64,000 bases of DNA from contig CACVBU010001148.1 of the NCBI GenBank assembly GCA_902728285.1, positions 539,567 through 603,566 on the forward strand. Direction: 5' to 3'. Of this stretch, positions 1 through 12,282 are shown in pieces. The notes beneath the pieces are model-generated. The model had not been told where the DNA came from. It searched no databases and was given only the letters and a program-made list of their open reading frames with translations. A program made the position numbers and the translations under genes. The stretch is from Clytia hemisphaerica (taxonomy: Eukaryota; Cnidaria; Hydrozoa; Leptothecata; Clytiidae). How positions within the stretch are numbered: position 1 is the stretch's first letter; every line of letters starts with the position of its first letter.

Positions 1-2192
1 ATCCTCCAATTTTTGTCCACACTGAGAATAATCAAATAAGCCAATCCTCACTGCAAAGTTTTTCTGACTTGAAAACAAAAGAGTTGAAATCTCCATTCAT
101 AGAAAATATGAGAATATCAATCCCCATCGAGTTTCAGTCCGTTATTTTCATCCCCACTGGCTGAACAAAAATCTTACCGGGTCTGTTTGAAGGGGGTGTT
201 CATGCCGGAGTTAATTTTTCGTTACGTTTCCAAAGTTGTGCCATCTTGCTCACACTATTCCGACGAAACTTTTCCAAATATTTGTTGGCCGAAACTTTTT
301 CTAATACTAAAATCAAAACCCGTCCTCCGGTCAATTAAATAGAGAAAAAGAATCGAACACCACTCGAATTACGTCCGTCTAAAAGCGTTATCTAGTTAGT
401 CCGTTAATAGCCTTTGCAAATAATGTGAAATCACATGACCAGCTTACCGGTATATCGTGATCAAATTTCAGCCAAGAATAACGAGGGCTAATAATTCTCC
501 TTGATTGTTGATCTATTAGGAAAATTTACTAAGCCCCTCCCAAGCAAAAGCAACTAACTTTTTTGAATGAAAATCTTAGAAAAATATTAAAAAAGGCATA
601 AAAAGATAAAGGCAAAAATAAAAAAGTCTTTGTGATAATCGTGTTTTTTTCTTCACGATTTTTTTTCTTTCTTTTTTGGTTCTTAAGAAATTTAATGAAA
701 TTAATTTATTCTGGAAATTCTGAATTTCAGAGAAGAACAATAGAAGTATTAGAAAATGATATAGAAAAAAATGTAAAGATGAAAAAATGATTTTAGCAAA
801 AGGAATAATTTAGAGATTTTCTTTTCCTCTAACGATGACGTTGAAAAAAATGATGCATCAATGATATCTGAAAATTTTTGAAAAATATATTATTCAAAAT
901 AAATCGAATTTAACTAGCTTTCCATATATAAGTAGTCATTGTGAGTTAAGTTATAATAGGCTTTATATCTTTGATGATATAGATTGGATATAGGCTCGAA
1001 TAAGAATTTATTGTTGAATTATTAAGTCACTACACTGGGTTTTAAGCTTTAAGTAATTAGTTATTTTTTTAAACCCATAAGCAATTAGCTCATGCATTGA
1101 CCGACTGTAAACTTTCAACGGGTTATGGGCACAGATCTATAAAGACGGAATGGCTAAATGTCGTGCTTTAGAGGGACATAAAAGTAGTAAAATGTAAACA
1201 ATGCGCGAACCACGTGTCAATAAAGAGAACAATTAAAATCACGTGTCCAAAACAAACTTGTAAAACAATTGAACAATCAAAATTAACCATATTTGGTATG
1301 ATTTTTTATTTTGACATGTGACATTTGTTTTGATTTTGTATCCGCTGCATATAGTTTGTTTAACAAATTTTGCAGTACTGTTATGTCCCTTTAAACCATC
1401 GTAGGCAAAAAAATTGAATATCAGAAAAAATTGTTGCTATTGTTTTCGAAAACCCACGAAGGTTCTGATTGTCAAGCGCTGTAATTCTATTGTAATGTCA
1501 CGTGACCTAGGTAGGATATCCTACCTACCGACGGCACTCTTTTCAGCCGACGCATGACATCTAGCCCTTCAGGCTTTATAAATCTATGGTTACGGAGACA
1601 GACATAGGTGTTCTCTCCAGGACTTTTCCAACGGATAAACCTATTAACCAGTATAAACAAAGACATATTTATAACCAATCCCTTTTTCAATTTCTTTCCG
1701 GAAAGGCACCATGTTGAAAAACAAAAACAAAAACAAACACAAACGAAATAAACTGCTCATGTAAACCCAACTCAAACCAGCATAGAATAAGTGTAAAGTA
1801 GGTAACAAGATGCTAATTCAAACAGTTCTCGCTTATAAGATTATGGAAAATTAGTTTAATCATTCAATCAACTAATCAATCAATTTGAAAACAAACATTA
1901 TCCTTACAAGAGCATCTCATATATTCATATCTAGAGAGGGAAACCCACTTTACAATTTTCCATATAAACTATCCATTTTCATACGTCACATGTTAACCCT
2001 GGCTCTCAATAAGACCTCATATGTACGTTTTGAAAACCACCTGGGTGACAAAATATGCAAAACCCAACTGAGGGCATTTTTCATTCATCGTGGAATAGAA
2101 AATTGCTGTTAATAATAGATAGCTTAATGAGCAAAATTGGATTAGGATTCTATGATTTAAATCCACACCAGTGTCTTGTTTGTATGTTCTAC
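1..2192. other. AT-rich non-coding stretch, no gene seen
   Basis: Both strands are closed by frequent stops and I see no exon with recognisable protein similarity. There are A/T runs near 600-780 and a short perfect palindrome, GTAGGATATCCTAC, near 1511-1524. A phrase near 1559-1580 (TCTAGCCCTTCAGGCTTTA) resembles one at 43.83-43.85 kb, so part of this stretch is probably an old copy of that repeat. Confidence 0.6.
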
Positions 2193-2194
2193 TA

Positions 2195-2518
2195 CACGCT
2201 TTTTTATAAGAATGGTATTTTTCCAATTCATCATGAATATTCTTAATTTTTCGGGAAAAATCATCCTGAAATATTCTTAAGGTATTCTTAGGTTTGGATC
2301 CAAACCAAGCCCAAATCTAGCATTTAAAAACAAGCAAATATTTGGCATTTTCATGTAACCTAGCATTTCTTGGGGATAATGACCAATTTAGTTGTAAAAT
2401 GAAGGATAGCATTCTTAGGTTCAGTAGCCAAATTCCATCATGGTGGTATTCTTACTTAATTTTTTGGCCAATTTCATCATAAATATTCTTATAAAGTATA
2501 TTCTTATAAAAAAGCGTG
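2195..2518. mobile_element. TA-flanked inverted-repeat element (Tc1/mariner-like MITE)
   Basis: The left end reads CACGCTTTTTTATAAGAAT and the right end carries the reverse complement. Both ends abut the dinucleotide TA (2193-2194 and 2519-2520), which is the target duplication expected of Tc1/mariner elements. It has no coding capacity, so it would be non-autonomous. The ends resemble those of the element at 61583-61923 (CACGTTTTTTATTAGAAC), suggesting one superfamily. Assignment to Tc1/mariner rests only on the TA and the inverted ends. Confidence 0.65.
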
Positions 2519-2682
2519 TAATCCTTTTACATGAATTATGATATGGACCCAACCTCGTTCCCTGCGTATCATTGGCTTTTTTATGTGTTTACTGATAGCG
2601 CCAGCCAGATAATATTCCAACGTAAATAAGGCCTGGAATACAAGGAGACGAGGTGTTGATATTTACCCAACTATGCATGAAA

Positions 2683-3353
2683 CTAGTCTATTTCAAATTA
2701 GCTGGCAGTGTTTTTTCAAACTACCTAAATAACTTTTTATAGATAGAATTTGAATTAAGTAGCAATTTTGTGCTCTTTGAAAAGACAAACATGAGTGGGA
2801 TATTGTCATAAAGAAAAAACTCAAAAAAGATCGGAAAATGAAGAAGAAGAAAATCAACCTCTTCAATAATTGTGCTATGGTTATCATTTTCACACGAGTG
2901 ATTCTTTCCCGATTCTTTGATCTTAGAGCACCAGAATTTAAACCAGGGCAAATTTCTAAGCTTTATTTTTTGATTGAATTAAATCTTTTTTTTTCGCATT
3001 TATAACGTTCTAAGATTGAAGAGTTTCGGATACAAAAATTAAGATCATAGCATTATTCTACAAAAAGTTCATTTTCTTGTGGGGGGCGTACGGTATTTCG
3101 GAATTACGGAAATCGACTCTTTTTTCTTCGGAATTTCGGAAATCAGACAAAATTCGTTCGGTATTTCGGAATGCTGAAATAGTTTCGGCCCTTTTTCGGA
3201 ATTCATACATGAAGAAATCTAATTTGATGAACAAATTAATCAAAACGAGGAAAAATAATCAAAAAAAGCACCACAAAACCGCTAATTAATTTAAATTATA
3301 TCAAAAGTTATTGAGGTTTGAAAAATCACTTCCAGCTAATTTGAAATAGACTT
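2683..3353. mobile_element. Inverted-repeat element with about 45-bp arms
   Basis: The left arm (about 2683-2728) contains GTCTATTTCAAATTAGCTGG and the right arm (about 3308-3353) is its imperfect reverse complement. The interior near 3088-3200 repeats a TTCGGAATTNCGGAAAT-like unit several times. No protein similarity is seen and no convincing target duplication, so the exact ends are approximate. Confidence 0.55.
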
Positions 3354-3364
3354 TATGAATGCCA

Positions 3365-3705
3365 CCCGGGGGGGGGGGGCAGCTGGGCAAAAGGACCGAC
3401 GGGTATGTGCGGGTCCTAAGGGTACCTTTTCCAATATGTTTAAAATGCACTGTAAGGGTCGGAAAAACTAGAGATGCACTGTAAGGGTAGAAATTTCAGA
3501 GAATTCTTGAAAAATCTAGATATTTTGACCAAAAATGCTAGAATTTTGACCATTTTTTGCACGAAAGGGATCGAAAATTTGGGGGAAAATGCACTCTAAG
3601 GGTATGATTTTCACTGATTTTTGCTGCACTGTAAGGGTGCAATTTTAAAAGCCAATTTTTGGCCCGCACATACCGTCAGTCCGCAAACCCCCCCCCCCCC
3701 CCGGG
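3365..3705. mobile_element. Poly-G/poly-C capped element with 7-bp target duplication
   Basis: The segment begins CCCGGGGGGG and ends CCCCCCCGGG, so its ends are perfect inverted repeats made mostly of a G run and a C run. It is bracketed by a direct repeat AATGCCA (3358-3364 and 3706-3712), which marks it as an insertion. The interior carries several copies of a GCACTGTAAGGGT-like unit. The same unit, in reverse complement and also ending in a C run, recurs at about 57.48-57.78 kb. I do not recognise the superfamily. Confidence 0.65.
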
Positions 3706-4374
3706 AATGCCATCCTCTCGGTTGAGAGCTTGAGCTGAGGCTCCATCGCGGTGGCAAATACAAAAAGACCATTCCAGTCCTTATTTTATAGTTCACTTTC
3801 GCTTTGCTAACTAAAATGTTTCTCCGGTAATGCACGTAAAGCTACTTTGATTCCCGCGATATGCTAGCAAAAAACGTAAACGGGCACATAAGATAAAGAA
3901 GAGTTGCACGTCAGGTAAGTGCACTGTATCGGTCTGTCTGTCTCGTCATGTGATGGTTGTGACCTGTCGACATCAATGAAGTAATTTTGCACAATGTTTT
4001 GCTTATATTTTACTTTTTTAACTGGTGTTTTTTTCGAGGGGATAGTTGGTGTAAGTGTATAGTATTTTAATCAAATTTTCAGCATGTTTATTGGCTTACA
4101 GAGACTGTCAAAAAGCCTTTTTGAAACGGCCATTTTGTTTTGCAATAAGATTCCCTTTCCCGCACGAAGATTCCATTCCACTGGTTACTGGCCACTTTAT
4201 TTCTCTACCTAAAAAAGACCAGAACTCCAGGTAGTTAGAAAGATAAGCTAGCCTGTTTCATAAGTAAAAAAACAAGATTTTCCATGGGAGTAAAAGTAAA
4301 TGACAGTGCCAGTCTGGGAAATCCTCTCAATTGCACGCTTTTATGTTCTGAGGGCGTAAGCGCGCAATACACCG

Positions 4375-6487
4375 TTTAGGAGTCTCGCCATTTCATGGTA
4401 CTCCATTGCAGAGGCCCGGTAAAAATGGTAGGTAAAAATGCGCACTTTAGTACCGTAAGTCCAGATGACTTCGGCCACTTTTGACCATTTTTACCTTCGT
4501 TTGCAATAAATATTGATCGTACGAGCATGAAACTTCTTATACATCATCTTGAAGTCCCTTAAATAAATGTGTTACAATTTCACAACCTAAAAGTATTTCC
4601 TTCGAAAGCAATGACCCAAAGAAGCCCAAAAAGTAGCAAAAGATAACTTCGGCCAGCCTCAAAATCAAATATATGAAAATATATCTGTTCGTTAGTAATT
4701 ACGGCTCGTTTAATTGTTCATGTATATTTTTACGATTACTAGGCAGTAAACTGGTTTGGTGGGATCGTGTTAAGTAACAACGTGCTTATTAATTAATTGT
4801 TTTTCCGATTTCATTTTTAGGCCCTGTCCTCTTTGGAATCAGGATGGATCAAGAAACGAAGTTTATAAGAACAAACAAACTCTGCAAGCATTTGCTTTGC
4901 GTTTGTTGTTTTACCGAAGCTGTAACGATTACATGTCAAAATGAAAAACGAGCAACAGAAGAACATAATAATCTGCCCTACACGCTTGTATCACAGAACC
5001 CGGTGGGACCTAACACGGGAAGTTTCAGTCGTAAATTTCTGTTGCAAAATTTCTTATCGGGAGAGAAGATTTGGGGTTTAATTAAGTCGGACTCGGAGAA
5101 AAATTGTGATGGGATAAACTTTTGTTAACTTTTCGAAATTTTCATCATTTCCCCCCGAATGGTTCAAGTTTATCTCCTTTTGGAAGTTCTATTGACAATC
5201 TCAACCCTTAAAAATGACTGAACTACTCAATGGATCTTTCTCTTTCCCCAATTGGAATTTTTATCTTCTCTCCATTGTATTTCCTTCGTTGCGAGAAAGG
5301 GGTGTAATGTGTATTCCCTTCGTCGCGAGAAAGGGGTGTAATGTGTATTCCCTTCGTTGCGAGACAGGGATGTAATATGGTATTTCCTTCGTTGGAACCA
5401 GAGAGGTGCGAGAGGCGGGGAGAGCTAATATGACATTTGCATGAGACAGGGATATGCGTATCTGATTAAATGATATTTTTTTCGGGAAATTCTCGTATCT
5501 TTCCTTCCCCCTTTTACGTTGCCTTAATATATACATCTTGAATTAATGCTTATGAAAGAACATGAAAGAGCAAGCTTTTAAACTTTTATCCCGCTCACTT
5601 TTAATTTATCGATCGTGATATAAAGAGGCCCTTAAAAATATCCTTGAACTCATTTGCATGTCAATGAACTTCATAAAGTAACTCTCGCAGGAAATCTGCA
5701 AAATGTGACGTCATTCTAATTAGATCGTGCAACAGTTTAACAACTTAATCGGTTGACATGAATATTTCAAGTTGTCAACATAGGCTTATTATCCAAAATA
5801 ACCAAAAAAATAGGGTCAACTTTAAGTGGTTATAGCTCCTCAAGGATTCATTATTTTTCAAAAAGATTTTGTATTCTTTACAATTAGTCTATATGCAGCA
5901 CTGCTGTGCAAAATTTTTACACATATCTCTCCGCAATATTTTATAATCACGGTTTCAAAAAAGACGGTCGGAAATTTCCGTTTTTTGCCCCATTCTCGAT
6001 AGGAATAAATAGTCTTGTTTTTTCTCTTGCACCGTTCGAAAGACCTTCGTTGTGGCCAAATGTGTAGAAAAAATGAATGTGATTCATTCATTCTATAAAA
6101 AGTTACAGCACTTCAAAGTCGGCCAAAGTCATCAGGCAGTGGCCGAAGTCATCTGGATTTACAGTACTGTGAAAGGTTAGAGGAATGTAAACATTGTGAA
6201 TTTTTGTCTCTCCTTTAAAGAGAATGATTTAGATATTTGAACATGATATCAATGATAATTTTATAAGTCTCTCCTGAAAATTTCACAAAAATTCATCAAG
6301 AGGAAAAGAAGTTATGATTAAAAGGAGTTCTTTACCTACCGTTTTTCTGCTATGTTTCCTTATGAGAACCAGATGTTTACCTACCGTTTTTTTACGGAGG
6401 AGAGTGAATTTTCCGTGATCGCTAAAATCAAAACAATGGAAAATTGGATTGACGCGTGCGCAGTCGACACTCCTAAACGGTGTATTG
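4375..6487. mobile_element. 2.1-kb inverted-repeat element with CAATACACC ends
   Basis: The left end CAATACACCGTTTAGGAGT is repeated as its reverse complement at 6469-6487. Further in, CCAGATGACTTCGGCCAC near 4451-4470 has an inverted partner near 6140-6160, so the arms are long but diverged. Frames inside (for example 4844-5128) match nothing I recognise, and no transposase is visible. No target duplication was found. The first nine bases are shared with the element at 22111-22624, which hints at a related family. Confidence 0.55.
5275..5395. repeat. Minisatellite, about 37-bp unit, three copies
   Basis: A unit beginning ATTCCCTTCGTTGCGAGAAA and ending GGTGTAATGTGT is repeated about three and a half times head to tail with few differences. 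It lies inside the 4375-6487 element and makes a spurious open frame on the minus strand. Confidence 0.75.
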
Positions 6488-7139
6488 CATGGTTTTCTTT
6501 CAAATTCAGTATGTGAATAGAGAAGTAAAAAATACAACTTTTCTATTTTTCCTTTTTTTTGCAAAAGGTTTAGGAATGAAAATAAAGGGGTAATGTAATG
6601 ATAATTGAATACTATCCATTTATTACCAGCGGCACTATCGTAAAGCTAGAATCGCTTCGCGTACTCTTCGCTTGAGAAAATGATTGACAGATTGAAGTGT
6701 TTCACCCGCGCAGGAGTGCGCGGAGCGTTCTCGGCTCAATCCTCGGACCGCGCTAAAAATGGTAGACTGAGCTGTGATAGATCATTTCAATGGAAGTTGT
6801 TGGAATGTTCACAAGGCTCTAGACAGAAAATCGTTTGTTTTATTGTCATTATTGTCAATGATGACAGTGCGGTTATTAATTTTGTTAGATCTGACAAATT
6901 AATGTTTGTAAGTGCACTTTATAGTTTTGATTCCCATTGAACTTGAAGAATCATATTCAGGTTTTCATGTTATTAGATGCTGTTTTAGATCTTTAGGTCT
7001 ACACTGAATGAGAAACGGATGGGAGACAACGATGATAGTTCCAACAAACTAGTGTCCACGGAGTAACCTTGGTTTAGCATTCACTAATTAAGTTGAGTTG
7101 CCAAATTCAGACCAGAGAAAGAGTATAAAAAAAATAATA

Positions 7140-7735
7140 ATAAAGAAAGGACCAAAAGAATAAAGAAGAACAAAGAGAGAGGAAAGTAAATAGCCAGAGT
7201 CTAATCAGATGCAAGTTTAGTTAAATTAAAACGATGTAAATGTTTTTTAAGAGTTTGATTTAGAGCATTTGCTAAAGTCTTGAATCAAAACCTTGGTATG
7301 GAGTTCGTTCCAGTCCTTAGTTATCAGGGAAGCTACACTGTAAGAGCCATACTTTACCGTATTGGTTGTTGGTGGTTCAAGTTTCTTTGGTGACTGTCTT
7401 GTACCTTCGTGTACAGGAGAGTATCTAAGGTAGTTTGAAAAGTATTTAGGTAGATTATTTTGAATATGGTCGAGAGCAAAAAGGCAGTTCTTTACTTTGA
7501 GTTGCTTTTTGACTGGCAAAATAGAAGATCTAATAAAGAGTGGGCGAGCCGAGTGTCTGCTATATTTAAAGTGTATAACTCTCAAGGCTTTATTTTGAAG
7601 AACTTCAATTTTTTCGAAAGAGGCTTGAGTGGTATGACCTAAAGTTTGAAGACAATAGTTTATATGTGAGTCAAATAAAGCATAGTAGACAGAAAGAAGT
7701 GTTTTGAAGTCCACAAAATGTCTGAGTTTTGACTT
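7140..7735 (-). pseudogene. 5'-truncated LINE: reverse-transcriptase C-terminal region
   Basis: An open frame of about 155 codons (7714 down to 7247) reads like the region after the reverse-transcriptase domain of non-LTR retrotransposons. It has a YYALFDSHINYC start, then EKIEVLQNKALRVIHF, then a segment on LPVKKQLKVKNCLFALD and LPKYFSNYLR. The catalytic domain and endonuclease are absent, so the copy is 5'-truncated as LINE insertions usually are. The 3' tail runs into an A/T-rich stretch near 7120-7200. It cannot move on its own. The family placement (Jockey/CR1-type group) is from remembered pattern, not a search. Confidence 0.75.
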
Positions 7736-8500
7736 TAGAATAGATGGAAAAAGTAGCTAATTGAAAAATCCTTGAAAAAGTCCTGAAAAAAATCTTGGAA
7801 AAGCCAGGAGAATCTTTAGTGTCGGAAAGAAACAGCTGACAAAACACATTTTCTTCTCTATATTGTGTTCTGACACGCGTGTCTAATTTGGAACTGCGTG
7901 TGTCAATGTTCGATCGGAGAAATAAGTTTTACCAATGTCTATACTTTTGACTATATCTAAAGAATTAGTAAACCTTTTTAAGATCTGTAAAAAGCTCTCT
8001 ACTCCCAAATAATTCTAGAATAAACGCTGAAAATCCCAAGATAATTGATAAAATATTAAATCTTTAAAGAAAGATTGAAAATGAAAATTCACGAACAAAA
8101 AACAAACCTTAAGCAAAGAAATTGCCTTTATAGCTCATTTTTCTATGAAATATAAAAAACTTTTGGATATTTGAGTTCCCCAAACATTGAAGAATCTTTT
8201 AATACACATCTGTACACATTGCAAAAGAAAAAGAAATAATTAAAACCTTAAAATTAACTGAATTCTTTCAATAATCATAAACATCAAAAAAGCGTCCTTC
8301 CGCCATTTTGTTTTTTAAAAATGTGAAGTCGGAACTTCTTGTGATGTAACAAATAAATTTTCAACATCCAATGAAAATGCGCGATTTGTATCACATGGTA
8401 GAAAAAAGTCACGTGACAGCAATTTCCGTAGAATGGCCGTTCCGTTATATTTATAGGATAAGAATACAAAGATATAACCAGGGGGTTATATTATTATTAG

Positions 8501-8776
8501 CTGGGGCTTCGTGAGGCTAAGCTTTTAGGGCAATGTTTTTGGTTTTTCTGAAGCATATAAGATAGAGGAAGACCTACTGAAAAGGGGAAATTAGGGGAAC
8601 AATTATATCAAAAGTTATTGACAAAGAAAGTCAAAATTATGGTTTTTCTTGCATAACATTTTATTGCAGTACCCCCGTCTTATCCTGGTTTGACAACGGG
8701 TAGTCAAGTACATAAGTCATAACAAACATACGGGAATGTTTACACATGGACAGGATAAGTTTCCACGAAGCCCCAG
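8501..8776. mobile_element. Possible short inverted-repeat element
   Basis: The phrase CTGGGGCTTCGTG at 8501 recurs as its reverse complement CACGAAGCCCCAG at about 8764-8776. The interior is AT-rich and non-coding. No target duplication is evident, so this could be a decayed MITE or chance. Confidence 0.35.
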
Positions 8777-9601
8777 AAAGAACAAAAGTTGGATTAGGCT
8801 GAAAATGGCTGAAATTGAATCTTTGATATATTTTTTTTGGTTAAAGCTATGGTAATTCTGTTTGGCTATACGAAAAGCTTATTTATTCCTTGTCAAGATA
8901 CTTTTTATTTGAAATTGGTTGCTTTACCATACAAAAAGATATTAGAATGTCTTGACAGGTCATTTTGTCATTTTTGTGTCATTTTGGTCAGCTGAACGGA
9001 TTGACACAGTTCCATTGTTTTGTCTTTTGGAGCATGCGTGCTGTGTGTACCAGAGGACAGTACACTGGGCGATTTTAAGCTCAATTTTTTGTTAAAGTAG
9101 TCAAAGGATCAAAGAAATATTTACTCTAAGGCGGCAATCACAAATATCTTCATTTCGCGTCCTCATTGGATCTTTAAAGTTATTTGATTGGTTGGTCGGT
9201 AGAAAAATTTTTTGGGTTTTCTTAAAATTGGTCTGTGTACTGTGAGGCGGTAATAGGTAAAAGGGTGTTAACTGAGGCGGCGGGAGGCCCAGTCGCGTGT
9301 ATATTTTGCGTGGTTTCAGATTATGAAGTTTAAACATTGTGACCTTTGACACATGATGGCACGTGTAATGATAAAAAAGTTAAAATGCTGCGAATGCGCT
9401 AGAAATTGCTCACAAAAATTGGCAATAATAAAAATTTTGAGCAAAGGAAACGTCATCAAAACAAAAAGTCCGAAGAATTTACTGACCCTCTGGCAACCTA
9501 CATGAGCTAAATCTTGGTACCATTTTCAACTTTCCCCAAACTTGGCCTCCTCAAAAATAGAAAAGAAGAATTCCACGGCATCACTTGTGAAATGAAAATT
9601 A

Positions 9602-9962
9602 TACCGTCAACCGCTCTAACTTAGGACTATCTGACAAAACATGGGACGGCAATTCAGCCACCATTTCACCGAACCTCCAAAGTCATTTGATTTGAGTTAA
9701 TGAACGGCGTATTAAAAAATACTATATTTCTCTTTTGCACAGAGTAGGCTTTTAAATCAAAATATGAAAAAAATGCTATAGTGGAACACATGCGAGTGTC
9801 TGTGCACTCTAAGAGGAACGAAGAAGTATGATTGATAAACTTGGTGGAGTTATTAAAACAAATTTGTTGTCAAAGAGATTTAACAGTAAGTGAAAATACA
9901 GGCCAGATATCAACCAGTCCCATGTTTCGACCAATCGTCCCAAGTTAGAGCAGTTGACGGTA
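9602..9962. mobile_element. TA-flanked MITE, ends TACCGTCAAC
   Basis: The left end TACCGTCAACCGCTCTAAC and right end GTTAGAGCAGTTGACGGTA are inverted repeats with one mismatch. Each end sits on a TA, consistent with Tc1/mariner-type insertion. The interior has no coding potential. The end motif TACCGT recurs as the outer end of the 46-bp inverted repeats at 21941 and 25837. Confidence 0.6.
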
Positions 9963-10128
9963 GTGTTTTATGTGTGTGCGGCCTCTTTTACTGTATTGCC
10001 TAGAACCTGCTAGAACGTATGCTTGCAATTAATAATAAGGATAAGAAAGGAGGTCCTAGCTGTGCTTTTAATTATTTTGATCACATGACTTAAAGCGTAA
10101 TAAAGTTTTGAAATTTCAATGATTTCAA

Positions 10129-10648
10129 CTACCTTAAGGGAACTTTTATTGGCGGGAACTAATTTTGGCAGGCAGCAAATATCCTAAACAAATTTAATTT
10201 TGGCGTGAACTTATTTTGGCAAATACTGTAGTGAATTTTTTTAATTTTGGCGGGAACTAATTTAGGCAAATGACAGCGTAAATCTGTTCTATTTTGCCTT
10301 ATTTTGAGCAATTTTGATGAATTTCAGGGGTTATTTAGGCAAGGAAACAAAGAATTTAATTTTGGCGGGAACTTATTTTGGTGAGTGAGCAAAATATTTA
10401 ATTTAGGCGGGAACTAAATTTCGCGAATAGTAAATTTTTTTAATTTTGGCGGGAACTAATTTTGGTGAATGACAGCGTAAATCTGTTCTAGTTTGCCTCA
10501 TTTTGAGCAATTTTGATGAATTTTAGGGGTTATTTAAGCAAGGAAAGAAAATATTTAATTTTGGCGGGAACTAATTTTGGCGAATTTCATCTAAATTCTC
10601 CAAATCCGCCAAAATTAGTTCCCGCCAAAATTAGTTCCCTTAAGGTAG
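10129..10648. mobile_element. Palindromic element built of GGCGGGAACTAATTTTGG repeats
   Basis: It opens with CTACCTTAAGGGAACT and closes with AGTTCCCTTAAGGTAG. Between them, units of TTAATTTTGGCGGGAACTAA recur many times, first in one orientation and finally inverted. The TA at each end could be a target duplication. Related palindromic sequences with TTAAGGGAA ends and G/C-rich cores lie at 18091-18360, 40127-40240 and 62826-63150. Confidence 0.6.
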
Positions 10649-11109
10649 ACACTTTGAAATTATTTACTGGGGTCATCGGAAAATTCCTGTTTTCGATGCC
10701 GTCACAAGCACAAAAAAATTTTTATGAAAGAAAATGTGAACATATATTTTACTTATTTACACTGATCAATGCAATTTTCCATGCAGATTAAGAGAAAGGT
10801 CAGAATTTAATATCTGAAAGCTGGGTGAATTGCGCCATATCTGTACCGTGGTTTTGAAAACAAGACAAACTGTGTTCAAACTGCCATTAGAAGTAGATGT
10901 GTTAGGTATTAGAACTTGATTGAGTTTTTGTGGATTTGGTACTGCGACAGAAGGTATCAGTCAGGACTAAGTCATTTTTTGATACTTTGTCTTTATTTTG
11001 TCTTTGAAATATAAGCAAAAATCTGTGACAGACGGGACGTCCCATCTGTCACCTATATGTTTGTCTTTTATCCACTCAATTTTAAATTTGGCTTTCTAAA
11101 TTTTAGTCG

Positions 11110-11522
11110 ATTTTATGTAAAAGTATTACTCTATAATGGAAGTATATGATTTGAAAATTTCAGGCTGTTTTATTGAGCCAAATTTGAGTAATAACTGAAA
11201 ATGTGTGACGGACGGGACATAATTTTGTTGTTTTCAAAGGAAAATTTGGCACAGATGCTTATTTATTCAATGAACTGTATGTTCTGAGGAGGTATTTTTG
11301 TATTTTGAGTATTCTCCTATCAAGACGTGACCAAATAGTGGAGAAAACTGTAGATTTTGATTAATTTTTCCTCTAAGAAGCTTTGAACACTAAATTTTGC
11401 TTTGAAAACAACAAAATTGTGTCCTGTCCGTCACACATTTTCAGTTAAAATAACTCAAGTTTGGTTCAAGAAAATGGCTTGTAATTTTCAAATCATATAC
11501 TTCCATTTATAAAGCAACATAA
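11110..11522. repeat. Foldback (large inverted repeat), arms about 130 bp
   Basis: The left arm (about 11110-11245) includes GAAAATGTGTGACGGACGGG and AATTTTGTTGTTTTCAAAG. The right arm (about 11388-11522) is the reverse complement, spaced by about 140 bp. The RNA or single strand would form a long hairpin. No coding and no target duplication were identified, so the origin is unknown. Confidence 0.6.
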
Positions 11523-12282
11523 CTGATGAAAAGTTATGATGGTTTATAATTTTGATGATTCCCCTTTTTTGGAATCAATTTTCTCGAGTTAATCTGCTAT
11601 ATGGATTTTGAGAGCTTTTGAATGGTGGAAATGGACTCCCATTTTGAAGAGTTTGAAGTTTCAGATTTATTTCACTCTCGGACAGGTAAAAGTGACGTTG
11701 CAGACTTTAAAGAAACGTTGTAACTTTTTTATAGAGCAACTTTCAACATAACTTTTTTATAGAGAAATTTTCAGCCATGGTTACTAACCATTTTCTTAAA
11801 AACTACATTTAAAATGTATTAGTAGGGGGGAACTTGTTCATTTTTTTTAGGTTACTTGATTGTTTTGGTCAAAGCGCTTGTTATAAATTTTTGGAAAGCT
11901 AAGGGGTAGTGGAATCAAAATTACTTTGGTTCCTATTTTTTTTCGGGCACATTGGTATGATTTTCAGACAAATATGACGGTCTCAGCCAAAAGTCATAGG
12001 GTCAAAAATTTGGAAAACTCTCAAAAAATTAAGATTAGAGATATATTGCAAGTATAGGTGATTTCAGTACCTAACTCGAGATATTAAGCTTCAAAAAGCG
12101 CAAAAAAGTGGATAAAACAGCTGTTTCTGGCTGAAATACACTGTTTTTAAGGGTTTTAAAAATTTTTTAAATGAACGATATTTCTTTTTCAGACAGGTAA
12201 GAATATTATGGGATTTTAAAAATACAAGAACAAATTTTTTTTAAATTGCATAATTTTGTATTTCAGATAAAAAAAACTTAAA

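Noticed and set aside
4844..5128. 94-residue frame starting MDQETKFIRTNK, preceded by an acceptor-like TTTTTAG
   Set aside because: It lies inside an inverted-repeat element, has no recognisable domain and no partner exon; probably chance.
7247..7714. Host gene on the minus strand
   Set aside because: The residues match the C-terminal region of LINE reverse transcriptases, and there is no host-like gene structure.
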